Positions 51,990 to 62,143 of a DNA stretch of 64,000 nt are shown in pieces. The stretch's first letter is position 1, and the number at the start of each line of letters is the position of its first letter. Source of the DNA: Aradus depressus (Eukaryota; Arthropoda; Insecta; Hemiptera; Aradidae). The notes below the pieces were generated by a model. That model made no database searches, had not been told where the DNA came from, and was given only the letters and a program-made list of their open reading frames with translations. Made by a program: the position numbers and the translations under genes. Location: positions 20,201,079-20,265,078 of the forward strand of contig OY759215.1 of the NCBI GenBank assembly GCA_963662175.1. The letters run 5' to 3'.

Positions 51990-52071
51990 AAAAATGTTAA
52001 AAAATAAATAAAATGATAGCCATGCATTTAGTATGCAAATTAGGCTGTTGCGAAAGCGTTCCAAAGAGCCA

Positions 52072-52262
52072 TTCTCCTCCGCCTGTGCACTGCAAAGACC
52101 AAGAAGAAAGGAGAGCTAAAAGTGCGAGTACATAAGGGGAGAAACTGGTCACCTGTACTCCCAGATATATTTGCTATCTTATACTAGCGTATCTCTCGGC
52201 CAGTACCGCATCAGTCTTCGCTGGAGATTATCTGGATGGGGGCGGGAGGACAAACAGGTTAG
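52072..52262 (+). repeat. Unclassified dispersed repeat, copy 2 (pair with 13118)
   Basis: TCCTCCGCCTGTGCACTGC, GAGAGCTAAAAGTGCGAGT, CTCCCAGATATATTTGCTAT, TCTCGGCCAGTACCGC, GGAGATTATCTGGATGG in the same order as copy 1. Confidence 0.65.
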
Positions 52263-52329
52263 AGTGGAATTTGGAGAAACGGGACTTGATGAGGTCAATA
52301 ACAAAATCAATTTTAAGATCAATAAGAAG

Positions 52330-52640
52330 GGTAAGGTTGGAAAGACTGGATACGCTTAGATATTAGAATGCTTAGCAAAACCCCATAATTCGAGTATGTC
52401 CATATAGATTTTATTATTGTCTTGTAAATGGTCAGTACGTCTTTAATAGAAAGTTTGGAAAGTCGGTGGAGCAGACCAAGCCGTCTGGTCAGCTCCTGTC
52501 GTTTTAGTCATGTATGGGTTTTCTATGTCAATCGTCAGTCTAGATAGAACCCAAGATAGCGGATTTGATTGGAGACAGGGATATTATTGAAGAAACTCTG
52601 GGAAGAGGATCTATGTTTTTAATCTTATAATTCTAGCAGC
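52330..52640 (-). pseudogene. Jockey-type RT remnant (thumb)
   Basis: Minus strand across frames: SRLRLLHRLSKLSIKDVLTI-like text, YKTIIKSIWTYSNYGV and RIQSFQP, matching 'LYKTIxKPIWTYGxxLWG...IQRFQ' of Jockey-clade ORF2. Damaged by several frame changes. Confidence 0.65.
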
Positions 52641-52699
52641 AAAAGACTATTTCTTACTGTCGTTCAAAGTCAAAAAGACTATTTTTTACAGTTTTTGAA

Positions 52700-53271
52700 A
52701 GTTCGAGCGTTGCAAGGACATAGTCCAAGACTGGATAGTAGAGAAATGGCAAGCCTACTTTCCAAACGTCCGGGCAAGACTTGAGTCTGTTTGGGTAAAG
52801 CCGGACCATTGGACGTCCCAGGTACTATCGAAGGACAGCCCGAACTGGTCGTGCGGCGGCGTTGAGTCTCCAGAACAAGTAGTTCTCGTATGACGGGCCT
52901 AGGGTGGAGTTAATGTGCCGAACAGGATCGTACCTGAGACTGAATCCTCTGAAGCTGATGAGTGAGGCTGATTACCCAGAGTTCAGTCGATTCGTCGCCA
53001 CCTGCCGGAGGATAAAGAAGACAGTATAACATGGTTCCGGGGATGACCGCTGGCTGTAACACGGCCCACTTGCGACCATTTCCGGCGCAACGCAGCCATA
53101 AAACATAGATGCTCTGGAGAGAGCTCGGGAAACTCCAATAAGGTAGGTTGGAGGATCCAAGCGATCGCTCCGGCGAATGGCGGGGTCCTACAACCGGCCA
53201 TAACACCATGAATATAGTTATTGAATAAATACAAATTAAAAATTAATTTTTGCAGGTCCGCAAAAAAAAAA
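52700..53271 (+). pseudogene. Non-LTR ORF2 C-terminus, 3' UTR and poly(A)
   Basis: ERCKDIVQDWIVEKWQAYFP, WSCGGVESPEQVVLV (a CxCGxxExxxHVVLxC-type finger with His and Cys lost) and, in another frame, LRLNPLKLMSEADYPEFSRF, VATCRRIKKTV. Then comes 3' UTR-like sequence and a 10-base A-run (53262-53271). The UTR part (53029-53210) matches the retroposed tail at 55355-55635, which shows both belong to one LINE family. Minus-strand frames over it are shadows. Confidence 0.65.
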
Positions 53272-53273
53272 CA

Positions 53274-53480
53274 TTAAGGCGTAGCCAAGGTCCACGCCGT
53301 GAAAATGTCTTTGCGCCGTTTTCTCATTTTCTTTTCGATGCTGCCGTAGCTCTTGCATTTGCTCGGCACTAGACTTTTTAGGTTTTTTAAAACATAATTC
53401 CGCGCATATTTACGATTCATATGAGACGACATCTTTAATTTAGTTGCAATTTTCAATTTAATACCGATTTTTACATACAT
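53274..53480 (-). CDS. Unrecognised small basic protein frame
   Basis: 68 aa, Lys/Arg-rich (VKIGIKLKIATKLKMSSHMN, KKMRKRRKDIF). The region upstream on this strand (53500-53900) is less AT-rich and not matched to any repeat here, so a host 5' exon cannot be excluded. Equally, this may be chance. No function is proposed. Confidence 0.2.
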   Translation of the reverse strand: MYVKIGIKLKIATKLKMSSHMNRKYARNYVLKNLKSLVPSKCKSYGSIEKKMRKRRKDIFTAWTLATP

Positions 53481-55084
53481 TTCGGCGAATATTTTTATTG
53501 TTTCACTTTGAGTCCTAGTAGTGCCCCTGGAGCTCTTTACAATGACACCCGAATCAACGTCCTATCTAAACGCGTTATCACTCTACACTAAGTTCTAATT
53601 TTACACAATAATAATTCTAATTTTTCTAATTCGCAACAATCATCCGCCGGCGCCCACACTAGCCCGATAACATTACAGGCAAAACGAACACTGCACAACA
53701 AACACGTACAGACATGCTCTATCCATTGTGACCTCAACCGTTGTTATCGCATTATTAGTCTCGTAGTTATTAGCGATTGAAATCTGACGGTATTTTTAAC
53801 ACAAGAAAGTTTGACCGACTATCACTGTGCTTAACGAGCGAATAGACGTTTTCACGTCAAAAAAAAACTTTTTTGAACCGCACTTGCCCTGCACTTCATT
53901 CGTATATTATATAAAGTTGATGTGAATGTGCTGCAAAAGGGTCTCCCTTGTTAAAGAAGGGCGCTAGGGGTTGTATTAGAATTTAGAGTTAGAAGAGAAA
54001 CTGGAGAGCGCCTCCCGGTATAATTGTATCTGGCCACCTCCAAATAAATTTCCTCCCGTTCCTCGGTTAGAGAGGGAATATTTAATTTAAACTTGGTTTT
54101 CAGGGCAAAGGACCTTCAACCCGTTCCAGTCTCACTTTATTTTTGGTATTTTAACAGGGTCATATTAGGGGAGGTTGATGGAAACGAACGACAAAAACAA
54201 CCCAAGTCGGAGGTTCCTTCTTAATGAAATCTTTTCATTTCCCTTGTGAGGTGCGTAGATGAATAATTCCCAAAATTTAACACTGTTTGTCAGTAGGTCA
54301 TTTTATGTATTCATTATTAATCTAGAATGGTCTGGGACAATTTCTATTTTTGTAACCTTCATATTCGAACTTACTGTTTATCGATTTATTGAGTTTACAC
54401 ATGTATGTTCCTTTTTGTAGCGGCTCTACCAGAACAACGGGGGCATAGCAGAGGCAGACAAAATCAGGACATTCACAACCATTGTTGCAAGTCTGCCAAC
54501 TGACTGTACTAAATAAAATTTAATAATACAGGGACCAGTGGTGGACTAATAGACTCCACCTAATTAAACTAGCCTGGCTCTCTCTCAAAGGAACCCCATC
54601 CGCTTGCATTCAACTCCTCAACTGATACTTGAGATAGTAAGAACCTTGAGCGGTTATCCTGCAATGTTTCAATGATAGACAGATGGGCTAAATGCTCAAA
54701 AATGTATCTTTTTTTTTTCTTATTTTTGTATTTATTTATTTTTTCAGAATTATATGTTGATCATATGAAAGGATCTGAATATCTTTAGTGTGCGAATTGT
54801 TTTGTAAAACTCGATAAATTAAAAACAGAAGTATGATTAGATCACACATCGAAGGGTTCCGTGTGTCAAAAATTCGTTGATTTGCTAACAAAAGGACATT
54901 AATTTCGATAATAATAATAATAATGATATTAATACTTATTTTGGAGCACCACTGGGCTCTCTGGACTGAAACAGTCCCAGGCTTGAATGGTTTGGACGAC
55001 CACACACACATGGGTACGTGTGCGTTTCCATGTCCAGATGCGTGCCCCGTTCTCCTCCTTTGTTTTAAACCGTCTGGTATATAC
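53481..55084. other. Longest stretch without a recognised repeat
   Basis: 53500-54500 matches none of the repeat families of the window and is the best candidate for unique host DNA. No splice-supported coding could be read. An AAT/AT microsatellite lies at about 54908-54925, and a plus-strand frame at 54923-55213 runs into foldback A. Confidence 0.3.
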
Positions 55085-55088
55085 ACAT

Positions 55089-55312
55089 GGACTTTCTTAT
55101 ACCAACAACGCTTACAGATCACTCTCTCTCTTCCACTCCTCTTCTCAAAATCATTTCATTTTGTCTCTTTGAATAGCGTAATATTGAGAGTTGACATTCC
55201 CCAGACCCTGTAATAATTCTTAAAAGAGGGAGGGGGAGAGAGAGAGATCTGTAAGCGTTGTAAGTGATCTGTAAGCTTTGTTGCTACAAGAAAGTCCTGT
55301 AATGGCCACATC
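55089..55312. repeat. Foldback A element
   Basis: ACTTTCTTATACCAACAACG, CTTACAGATCACTCTCTCTC and GAGAGAGATCTGTAAGCG, CTACAAGAAAGTCCTGTAAT, GGCCACATCA. A short piece of the right arm is duplicated (GATCTGTAAGCGTTG, GATCTGTAAGCTTTG). Confidence 0.8.
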
Positions 55313-55354
55313 AAATATATTTTTTACAATGAGACTGTAGCTTCTGTAAACTTG

Positions 55355-55635
55355 GCAGTTAAACATGGTTTCGGGGATGACCGCTGGGTGCTGGTAACAC
55401 GGCCCACTTGCGACCATCCTCGGCGCCAAGAACATAAGCGCCTGGTCCAGAGTTCTCTTGGGAAACGCTGATAAGGTAGGTTGGAGGCCCAACCGATCGC
55501 TCCAGCGATTGGCGGGTTCCTACAACCGGCCGGAGCAGCAAACAAATGAATTAAAACCTAAAATATGACCTAAATTCCCTATGCGGCGGACGGGTGTTGA
55601 AGAGCCCCCTCCACACCAAAAAAAAAAAAAAAAAA
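55355..55635 (+). mobile_element. Retroposed LINE tail, 281 bp, with TSD and poly(A)
   Basis: AGCTTCTGTAAACTTG (55339-55354) and AGCTTCTATAAACTTG (55636-55651) flank an insert that ends in a 19-base A-run. Its sequence matches 53029-53210 (ATGACCGCTGG, ACACGGCCCACTTGCGACCA, CCTACAACCGGCC), so it is a 5'-truncated copy of that LINE's 3' UTR. Confidence 0.88.
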
Positions 55636-55825
55636 AGCTTCTATAAACTTGATGTAGGCGTTGTAAGTTGCTTACTTTGTGTGTACTAAAGTTCCTTATG
55701 CTAATTGCTTACTTTTTACGATAATTATATGGATACGATATTATATGGATTTCGAAGTGAATACATACACAGAACGCATGGAGGATCTGTAGTTGGTAGA
55801 TGTGTAGCCACATGTTCTAAACGAC

Positions 55826-56122
55826 TTACAGGACCACTAATAGCAACTTTGCCTGTGCGCACTCTATATGGCCAAATTTGAAAATATGGTTATGGTTTGC
55901 CGTTTGTGTTGCTTCGAGGTATGTGGTTTTCCAGTATGGCAAGTTGACAAACAGCCTCGACACGGCTTGTCTGTAAATAGTCCTCATTATGAGCCGTTGT
56001 GCGTTAGGGATAAGTCGGTTTTTATCCCCTAAAACTACAGTACGTCGTGATCTGGGGCTGCTACACCACTGTCTTAGCATTGGCAAGTCCTGTATTCTCC
56101 CGACATATGGGATATTGTCCAT
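55826..56122 (-). CDS. Unrecognised 98-aa open frame
   Basis: Reads MDNIPYVGRIQDLPMLRQWC, RRTVVLGDKNRLIPNAQRLI and LPYWKTTYLEATQTANHNHI. Composition looks protein-like, but no motif, homologous copy in the window or regulatory signal supports a function. It may be an old transposon piece or a host exon. Confidence 0.25.
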   Translation of the reverse strand: MDNIPYVGRIQDLPMLRQWCSSPRSRRTVVLGDKNRLIPNAQRLIMRTIYRQAVSRLFVNLPYWKTTYLEATQTANHNHIFKFGHIECAQAKLLLVVL

Positions 56123-56261
56123 GCTGGATCTAGAGTCTTGATAGAGGCCCCTTTCAGAAATTTGTTAAGAAAAACATTTGGGGCAAGAAGTAAATAAATA
56201 TTTATTATATGAATTGGGGTCTCATCCCTTATTGTATTCCTCCCTGCATTTATTATTTTTC

Positions 56262-56580
56262 ACTTCCCCAGCTATACGAAGTATAGGGGAAGTTATGTAA
56301 TCAGTCAGAAAAACGACTGTGAACATGATAACTTCCGATGGTATGAATGTATCGATACGAAATTTTATATCTTTTTCAGTCAAATCGACAACCGGGATTA
56401 GAGGTGAAGCTTAACATAACAACTCCAATAACTGCCGATACATTGAATGTATCGACACGGAATTTTATAAGGGGATCAAGACCCCAAAGAGCGGCAACTC
56501 ACAAACTCATCACAATCAACTCACAAAAATTGCATATGTGAATTCGAAATCCCACATGGACGACACTTAGGTCTCAAAAA
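56262..56580 (-). repeat. Hairpin family B copy with intact hairpin
   Basis: ACTTCCCCAGCTATACGAAG, TATAGGGGAAGTTATGTAAT gives the complete terminal palindrome. Then GTATGAATGTATCGATACGA, AATCGACAACCGGG, AATGTATCGACACGGAATTT. Confidence 0.75.
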
Positions 56581-56622
56581 ATTTATAATAAATTTCCATA
56601 GAAATTATTTTAAAATTAATTA

Positions 56623-56850
56623 GTTATTGTGCCTCATGTCCCGGCCTTTAAAAACGAGATCATATTGCCTACAAACAGAGCGATCTTTCTTCACTCTGGT
56701 GGACATGAGCACGAATCTACTATGGGAGTCCTAAATTTTGCCTACTTCTGTTTATTCACCTACGGTGGGGTCTTTAACAAGTATCACAGACTCCGGACCA
56801 TCGCTTAACGTCCCATTCGAAGCAAAAAAAAACCTAAGGGCTACGCATGG
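56623..56850 (-). repeat. SINE1 body copy, diverged
   Basis: TTATTGTGCCTCATGTCCCG, TCTTCACTCTGGTGGACATG, TACTATGGGAGTCCTAAATT and CGCTTAACGTCCCATTCGAA. Confidence 0.7.
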
Positions 56851-56871
56851 GTTTAAAAAGAAATATATGTA

Positions 56872-56988
56872 AAGGAGCCAGGACTTTCTTATATCAACCA
56901 CGCTTTTACAGATCACTCTCTCTCGTCAAATTAATTTCATACTATTTGGTATAAGAAAGTCCTGTAAAGGCCGCATCTCATATTTTTC
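56872..56988. repeat. Foldback A, minimal copy
   Basis: GGACTTTCTTATATCAACCA, CAGATCACTCTCTCTCG, then almost at once GGTATAAGAAAGTCCTGTAA: the two ends joined with the centre deleted. Confidence 0.75.
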
Positions 56989-57384
56989 ATGTTTGTGAAC
57001 TGGACTCTCCAACAATATCTCCAAGTTAAGGAAGGACTAAGTCCAGTGGTCCAAGTTTCTTGGAACTCGAAACTCTCTGATATAGGATACGGGGCGGGTA
57101 TGGTTATCTTGTGGTCTTCCTGACCTATATTTGAAGTTATATTGTAAGTGTAGAGGCCCAAACTGAGGACGGAGTGTTGTGGGATGTCAGTTTAAAACTT
57201 CCAAAATTTCATCATCCATACCAAGTGGAACTCAATAACTTTTTCATTCACAATTCATTCTTCTCGACATGGGCAGAATTCTTTAAAAGGCAGGTTTTGT
57301 AAAGTTCAAACAAGGATACGAGATGTATCGTAAGTGTTTCTCTAATTTCTTCTTCAAACATTTTATCATACATAAGAAAAAAAA
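56989..57384. other. Spacer without recognised gene
   Basis: Nothing supported. Confidence 0.3.
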
Positions 57385-57672
57385 TTAATCGGTGAATGTA
57401 CACCGGAATTGTACTTATCTTAATTAATCAATAGTTGACTCATGTAGGGGCTTATCATCATAATAAATTTTGTGTCGATACATTAATTAAATCGATAGTT
57501 GTTAGGGTTTTTTGAATCGAGCCCCCCACCTCAATCTACACTTGCCTTCGGCTTATTTCGCTGAAACTTAATATATGATGTTCTTATATGGTTTTGAATT
57601 TACATTTGAAATTTCGTGTCAGTACATTCCTTAAAACGGCAGTTATTAGAGCTTTTGTGTTAATATTCCCCT
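57385..57672 (+). repeat. Hairpin family B, 5' part
   Basis: ATCGGTGAATGTACACCGGA near the terminus, AATCAATAGTTGACTCATGT, AATTTTGTGTCGATACATTA, TCGAGCCCCCCACCTC, GAAATTTCGTGTCAGTACAT; stops where mariner begins. Confidence 0.65.
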
Positions 57673-57689
57673 TCTTCTTGCCGAATTAT

Positions 57690-58470
57690 CTGAAGCCGCG
57701 TCCAATCCACCAAAAAGGCGCAATACAAGTATACATTTTCGTGTTGATATACGAATTCACGAACAAGCAATGGAGTGTGAGCAGGTGCTTTATCGTGGTG
57801 CAAAAGCCATGAATTGTTTTGCCACACATCCAGGCGTTTTTTTTTTTGATTGGGGCTTTGCACTTGTGGGTAGTACTCCTTATTGATCGTTTGACCTTGT
57901 GGCAAGTACTCCTGGTGCACTATGCCGTTAAAATCGAAAAACACAGTGAGCATGATTTTCACGTCGAGCTTTTGTACCACTCGTAAACCCTAGTTTTACT
58001 AAAGCAGACTCACCAAAAGCAATATTTAACATTTCTAGAACTTTGCTGCACTTTATTCCATTCCTATTGCAAAATTTAATGCAAATTCTCCGATCTATTT
58101 TGTAAACAAATAAATAGGGAGCCATGGTGACCGTGCGGGCTAGAGCGTAGGGCTTTGGTCGCATGGTTTCCCTATGGTTTGCGGGTTCGAATCCCGTCCG
58201 GGCGTGAGTTTTATTTCATAGATAGAACTGCCTCCCGGGGCTGATGTCGTAAATAACTAGATAACACAGTGACATGGCTAATATGCGTCGTACATAAAGC
58301 CCAAAAAAAATAATAATAAAAAATAATCGCTGAACGTACCAAAACACATGTAACCTCTTTGACAGCTGACAGCAGACTAAACATCCGGTTTGGCTAGCAA
58401 TCCACAGATACTTTTCAGACATGTTTACAAACACAACGACGATAACACACGAAATAGTATCCATACATTT
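57690..58470 (-). pseudogene. mariner transposase, 3'-truncated, interrupted by SINE2
   Basis: Same family as 13657-14437. The minus strand keeps RRICIKFCNRNGIKCSKVLE and GESAL, then a deletion, then MLTVFFDFNGIVHQEYLPQG with the first catalytic Asp, and LLHHDKAPAHTPLLVREF (HDN changed to HDK). It ends before the third Asp. Frames are broken in several places. The untranslated 5' part (GCTGTCAGCTGTCAAAGAGG) matches the plus copy, with SINE2 inserted between it and the start of the gene. Confidence 0.85.
58117..58320 (+). repeat. SINE2 copy inside mariner
   Basis: GGGAGCCATGGTGACCGTGC head, B-box GCGGGTTCGAATCCCGTCC, ACATGGCTAATATGCGTCGT and CATAAAGCCCAAAAAAAATA tail with (AAT) repeats. It separates ATTTTGTA from TAATCGC, which are contiguous in the other mariner copy. 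Confidence 0.75.
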
Positions 58471-58487
58471 ACTTTTTATTTTAAAGA

Positions 58488-58832
58488 GGTTAAGTTAGGT
58501 TTTATGACTCATGCCCGGGCTTTAACTGCGAGGTCATATCGCCTACTACCAGAGCGCTCTTTCGTCACTCTGGTGGACATGAGCCCGACTCTACTGTGGG
58601 AGTCCTAAATTTTGCCTACCCTAAATTTTTTATTCAACTAGGGCAGGGGTCTTTAACGAGTACCTGACATCGTACAGGCTCGGGACCATCGCTTAACGTC
58701 CCATCCGAAGGACGGCGTACTTAAGTTTATTTTACCTCCCAGATAAAATAAACTAAGGGCCTCGGTCGGGTTACGAACCCACGATCTTGAGCTCAGAAGT
58801 CAAGCACGCATACCACTAAGCTACCGGCGCCC
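58488..58832 (-). repeat. SINE1, full length with TSD
   Basis: TTTTATTTTAAAGA lies on both sides (58474-58487, 58833-58846). Complete: tail GGTTAAGTTAGGTTTTATGA, body, B-box CGGGTTACGAACCCACG, head end CTACCGGCGCC. It inserted just outside the mariner 5' end. Confidence 0.93.
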
Positions 58833-58846
58833 TTTTATTTTAAAGA

Positions 58847-59523
58847 TATATTGTCAATGAAATATTTAAACTTTTATGGTTTAAACAAAATTCAGAGTAA
58901 AATATAACAATAAAATGTATTCATTTATTTTATGAATAAATAGTTTTGCACTTGAAAATGGAAATATAAAATCAACAATAATGTATTAAAAACTCGATAC
59001 TTGACAATTGAATAAAATCGGACTACAAAAATAATTATTATACTAGGATATCAATAACATTTATTTTTCTTGTTTTTAATGCTAACTTTACCAAGTTTGT
59101 AATTTTGTTTCAATAAAAGTACAATATTACCAAATCTTACGTACTTTTTTTAAACCTTGAACAGTGAAATGACTATATAATAAATGTTATTATAACATTT
59201 GTATTTTTAAAATTGTATTGAGAGGAATTGTGGTGATGAGGGAACGGTTGCCAGCACACCACATAAACCCATGCAAACATCATCACCGCCTCGATAATTT
59301 CTAATTAATTTTCTCCCCCCGGAAGTGAGAGACTTGTTAATTAACTTTGATTTACATCCTGCCTGTATAGCTGCCTGTATCTTAGCTTCTATTTGCAGCC
59401 CACCCACCTGTTTTGTAATAAGATCCCAACTATATTCTCACCTGTTCTCAGCGCTAATCATAACTCGTTAACTTTAATGTTAAATTTTAATACATATTTT
59501 CATCGTTCAAAAGTTAAAAACGT
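58847..59523. other. AT-rich spacer
   Basis: A GC-richer piece at 59220-59410 holds a 66-aa minus-strand frame (LQIEAKIQAAIQAGCKSKLI) that I do not recognise. Confidence 0.25.
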
Positions 59524-59680
59524 TGAGCACGCCATCCTTCGGATGGGACGATAACCTTTGGTAACTTTACCTAGGTCGGTAAAAATTTAGGTCTTTCAAA
59601 GTGGACTTCCATAGTCAGACTCAGGTTCAACGATAAAAGAGCATTCTGGTAGTAGGTGATATGACCTCGTCATGGGCTAA
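59524..59680 (+). repeat. SINE1 body, diverged
   Basis: GAGCACGCCATCCTTCGGAT, GGGACGATAACC and GCATTCTGGTAGTAGGTGAT, ATGACCTCGTC. Confidence 0.55.
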
Positions 59681-59767
59681 TACTCCGGCGGGAAGCAAGG
59701 GGAGAGACCGAATTATGGAGTCATTGAACAAGTTATAAATTCTAAATAATTTCATAAGTTAGTTACT

Positions 59768-59945
59768 GGGACCCATGTCTTATGACCTCTAAACGATGAG
59801 GTCATATCGGCTACTAACAGAGTGCTCCTTCGTCCTTCTAGTAGACAAGAGCCGGACTCTACAGTGGGAGTCTTACATTTTGCTCCACCGTCAAAGGACG
59901 GCGTGCTCAAGATTTTTTTACCGCTCAGATTTTCTAAGTTAATAA
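59768..59945 (-). repeat. SINE1 body, diverged
   Basis: GGGACCCATGTCTTATGACC, GAGGTCATATCGGCTACTAA, GCCGGACTCTACAGTGGGAG and AAAGGACGGCGTGCTCAAG; a large internal deletion. Confidence 0.6.
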
Positions 59946-60057
59946 AAGGACCCCCGGATGCCCGATGGTTTGATTACATGGAATAGATAATGAGGTAAAG
60001 TAATATTATTATACGTGATGAATACAATGATTGTCTTCCTGTTCAAAAATTGTTTAA

Positions 60058-60095
60058 TTTTACAGATGCAGAAATATGTGAAACCGGTTGTAAAA
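60058..60095 (+). ncRNA. Hammerhead-like motif, core damaged, helix I intact
   Basis: TTTTACA and TGTAAAA form a perfect 7-bp helix I around GATGCAGAAATATGTGAA, ACCGGT (palindromic helix III) and T at the cleavage position. The CTGANGA box is reduced to GATG. Confidence 0.35.
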
Positions 60096-60189
60096 TAAAA
60101 CTATTTTTGAACTGAAAAACATTCACTTTATTCACCTTATAAAGAAACATCCTGTAACATCGCAAATTTGTAAATAATATTATTATTGT

Positions 60190-60490
60190 AGTTAGTTATT
60201 ATGAGCCATATCCCCTACTACCCTAGCGCTCTTTCGTCACTCTAGTACACTGTACTATGGAAGTCCTAAGTTTTGTCTACAGTTTTATTCACCTAGGGTC
60301 GGGGTCATTATCAAGCAACTGACATCGTACATGCTCGGGACCATCGCTTAACGTGCCATCTGAAGGACGGCGTGCTTAAGTATTTTTACACCTCCCAGAT
60401 AGAATAAACTAAGGGCCTCGGCCGGTTTTCGAACCTGCGAACTTGAGCTCAGTAAGCAAGCACGCATATCAATGAGCTACCGGCGCCCTC
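60190..60490 (-). repeat. SINE1 copy with head
   Basis: TTATTATGAGCCATATCCCC, TCGCTTAACGTGCCATCTGA, GGCCGGTTTTCGAACCTGCG (B-box), GAGCTACCGGCGCCC (A-box side). No CCTAA tail. Confidence 0.75.
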
Positions 60491-60879
60491 TATTGATTAT
60501 TACGTTTTTCTTTCTAAAAACCTTTTTTTGAGCCCTCAGCCCCCACTTGCCCTCCTTCGCGATGGTGATTTAGTAGTTTGGTGACAAAGGGGTTGGAACT
60601 GGAACTATTTGTAAATCGTTGATCCTTCTTGTTAGAAGATAATTAGTTTTGGCAACATTTCAGTTATCCTTCAGAAGTCCATAGTGCCCTTCAGAAGTCC
60701 ATAGTGCCTTTTGGCAATATACGAGGCTAGAAAGAAGGCTCCGCTCCTCTCAACGTGAGGAGGAAATTGGAGTCTAATGAAACCTAAATTTTTTCCATAT
60801 TTCGTTGAATATACTCTTAAATCCATATGTGATCCAAGATGTTGTGGGACAAAATTTCTCATAGAAATGAAAGTGCTGT
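60491..60879. other. Spacer without recognised gene
   Basis: A short direct duplication (CTTCAGAAGTCCATAGTGCC at about 60670-60707) and otherwise nothing supported. Confidence 0.3.
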
Positions 60880-60965
60880 GTGGGTGGGATGTACCACTGA
60901 TTATGACGCTGCTGCTTTGAAAACCGGTTCTGGACAAAATAAAACAGTGGGAAGACATCTTTTAT
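60880..60965 (+). repeat. Penelope-type terminal segment with hammerhead-like motif
   Basis: GGTGGGATGTACCA, CTGATTATGACGCTGCTGCT, TTGAAAACCGGTTCTGG (60894-60933). CCA before the core pairs with TGG after the cleavage C (helix I), and AACCGGTT is the palindromic helix III. The core has one essential change (CTGATTA for CTGANGA). Confidence 0.45.
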
Positions 60966-61220
60966 TTCTATGATACTCTTAAATCTTATTTGCTGTTCTG
61001 ATATTTTGAGTAAATGGTTCTGACATTCGATCTTAAATTATAAGGAACGTTTCCTTACTATCAGACCGTTGCGCTTCTCGTATGCATATATGTCTAAAGG
61101 TAAAATGCACTTTTCTTTGATAATTCTTCATTTTTAAGAGTTGCAAATTCTTTTTCTTGGAATATGGCTTTTTAAGTGCCAGTTTTCTTTACTACTGCAG
61201 ATTTAGTTCTATGTATTTTT
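60966..61220. other. Spacer
   Basis: No gene recognised. Confidence 0.3.
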
Positions 61221-61405
61221 GTGACTCGTGCCCTGGTTTCATACGAGGTCTTATCGTCTAATATCGGGGTTGTGCCCATTTTGGTGCTCGTTCTTATTGC
61301 AGTAGTACTAAATTTTGTCTGTTCGAGTTAAGTTAAGGAGGCCTTTAATGAGTACATGACATCGCACAAGCTCGAGAACATCGCTTAAGCAGCTGAAGGC
61401 GTTGG
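61221..61405 (-). repeat. SINE1 body, diverged
   Basis: GTGACTCGTGCCCTGGTTTC, ATACGAGGTCTTATCGTCTA, AATGAGTACATGACATCGCA and ATCGCTTAAGCAGCTGAAGG. Confidence 0.6.
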
Positions 61406-61746
61406 CAGAGTTTTGGATCATGAGCACATTAGGCAAGCACACTCACCCACTGCCTTCTCCTCTAAAGAGATGTCTGTAGCCTCTCCACAACAAGGACAAC
61501 TCCACATTTATTGTTCCTCACCTCGTTATTCTTCTGACCCACTTCAACTGTTATGTATGGTCGCACCCTCTTTTCTCGTCTTCTTCTATCTTATTCTTCT
61601 TTTCCTGTTTCTTATGGACAAACTTCCTTCCTCTTCCACTTTATTATCGTTGCTTTGTATTTTCAAGAAATTAATACTTCGAGGTTTGTTATAAAGCATA
61701 TCTATTTGACACACCTTTAATTTAAGGAGTTGCCAGTTCTTTTTCA
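61406..61746. other. Spacer with unsupported frame
   Basis: A 93-aa plus frame at 61413-61694 is Leu/Phe-rich and not recognisable. Confidence 0.25.
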
Positions 61747-61835
61747 GGCTTTAACTTATAGGTCGTAGCGCCTACTACCAGAGGGCTTTTCGTCCCTGTG
61801 GTGGATATTAGCCCAACTTCTTTGCGGTATCTTAC
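61747..61835 (-). repeat. SINE1 fragment
   Basis: GGCTTTAACTTATAGGTCGT, GCGCCTACTACCAGAGGGCT, TTTCGTCCCTGTGGTGGA. Confidence 0.6.
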
Positions 61836-62006
61836 TTACCAGCTCAAATCACGAATCAATCAACATACAAAATAAAATTTCACCCACGCTCAGTGGGTAA
61901 TTTGCAAATTTTTGGTTTCGAAAATGGTCTTGCATCTGAAAATGTATATGTATATTATATTGCAGTAGCGGAACAGTGCTTCGGATGATTGAGTATCTGT
62001 ACTAGT

Positions 62007-62143
62007 TAGTTATTATTAATCATGCCCGGGCTTTAACTACAAGGTCATATCGCCTACTACCAGAGTGCTCTTTTGTCACTCTTGTGGAAATGAGCCCGAC
62101 TCTACTATGGGAGTCCTAAATTTTGCTTACCCTAAATTTTTAA
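62007..62143 (-). repeat. SINE1 3' half
   Basis: TTAATCATGCCCGGGCTTTA, CGCCTACTACCAGAGTGCTC, GAGCCCGACTCTACTATGGG, CTTACCCTAAATTTTTA. Confidence 0.75.

Noticed and set aside
52910..53234. Three overlapping minus-strand frames of 62-99 aa, partly similar to frames at 55324-55545
   Set aside because: The similarity reflects shared LINE 3' UTR sequence read on the wrong strand; the poly(A) tails show the element is plus-oriented.
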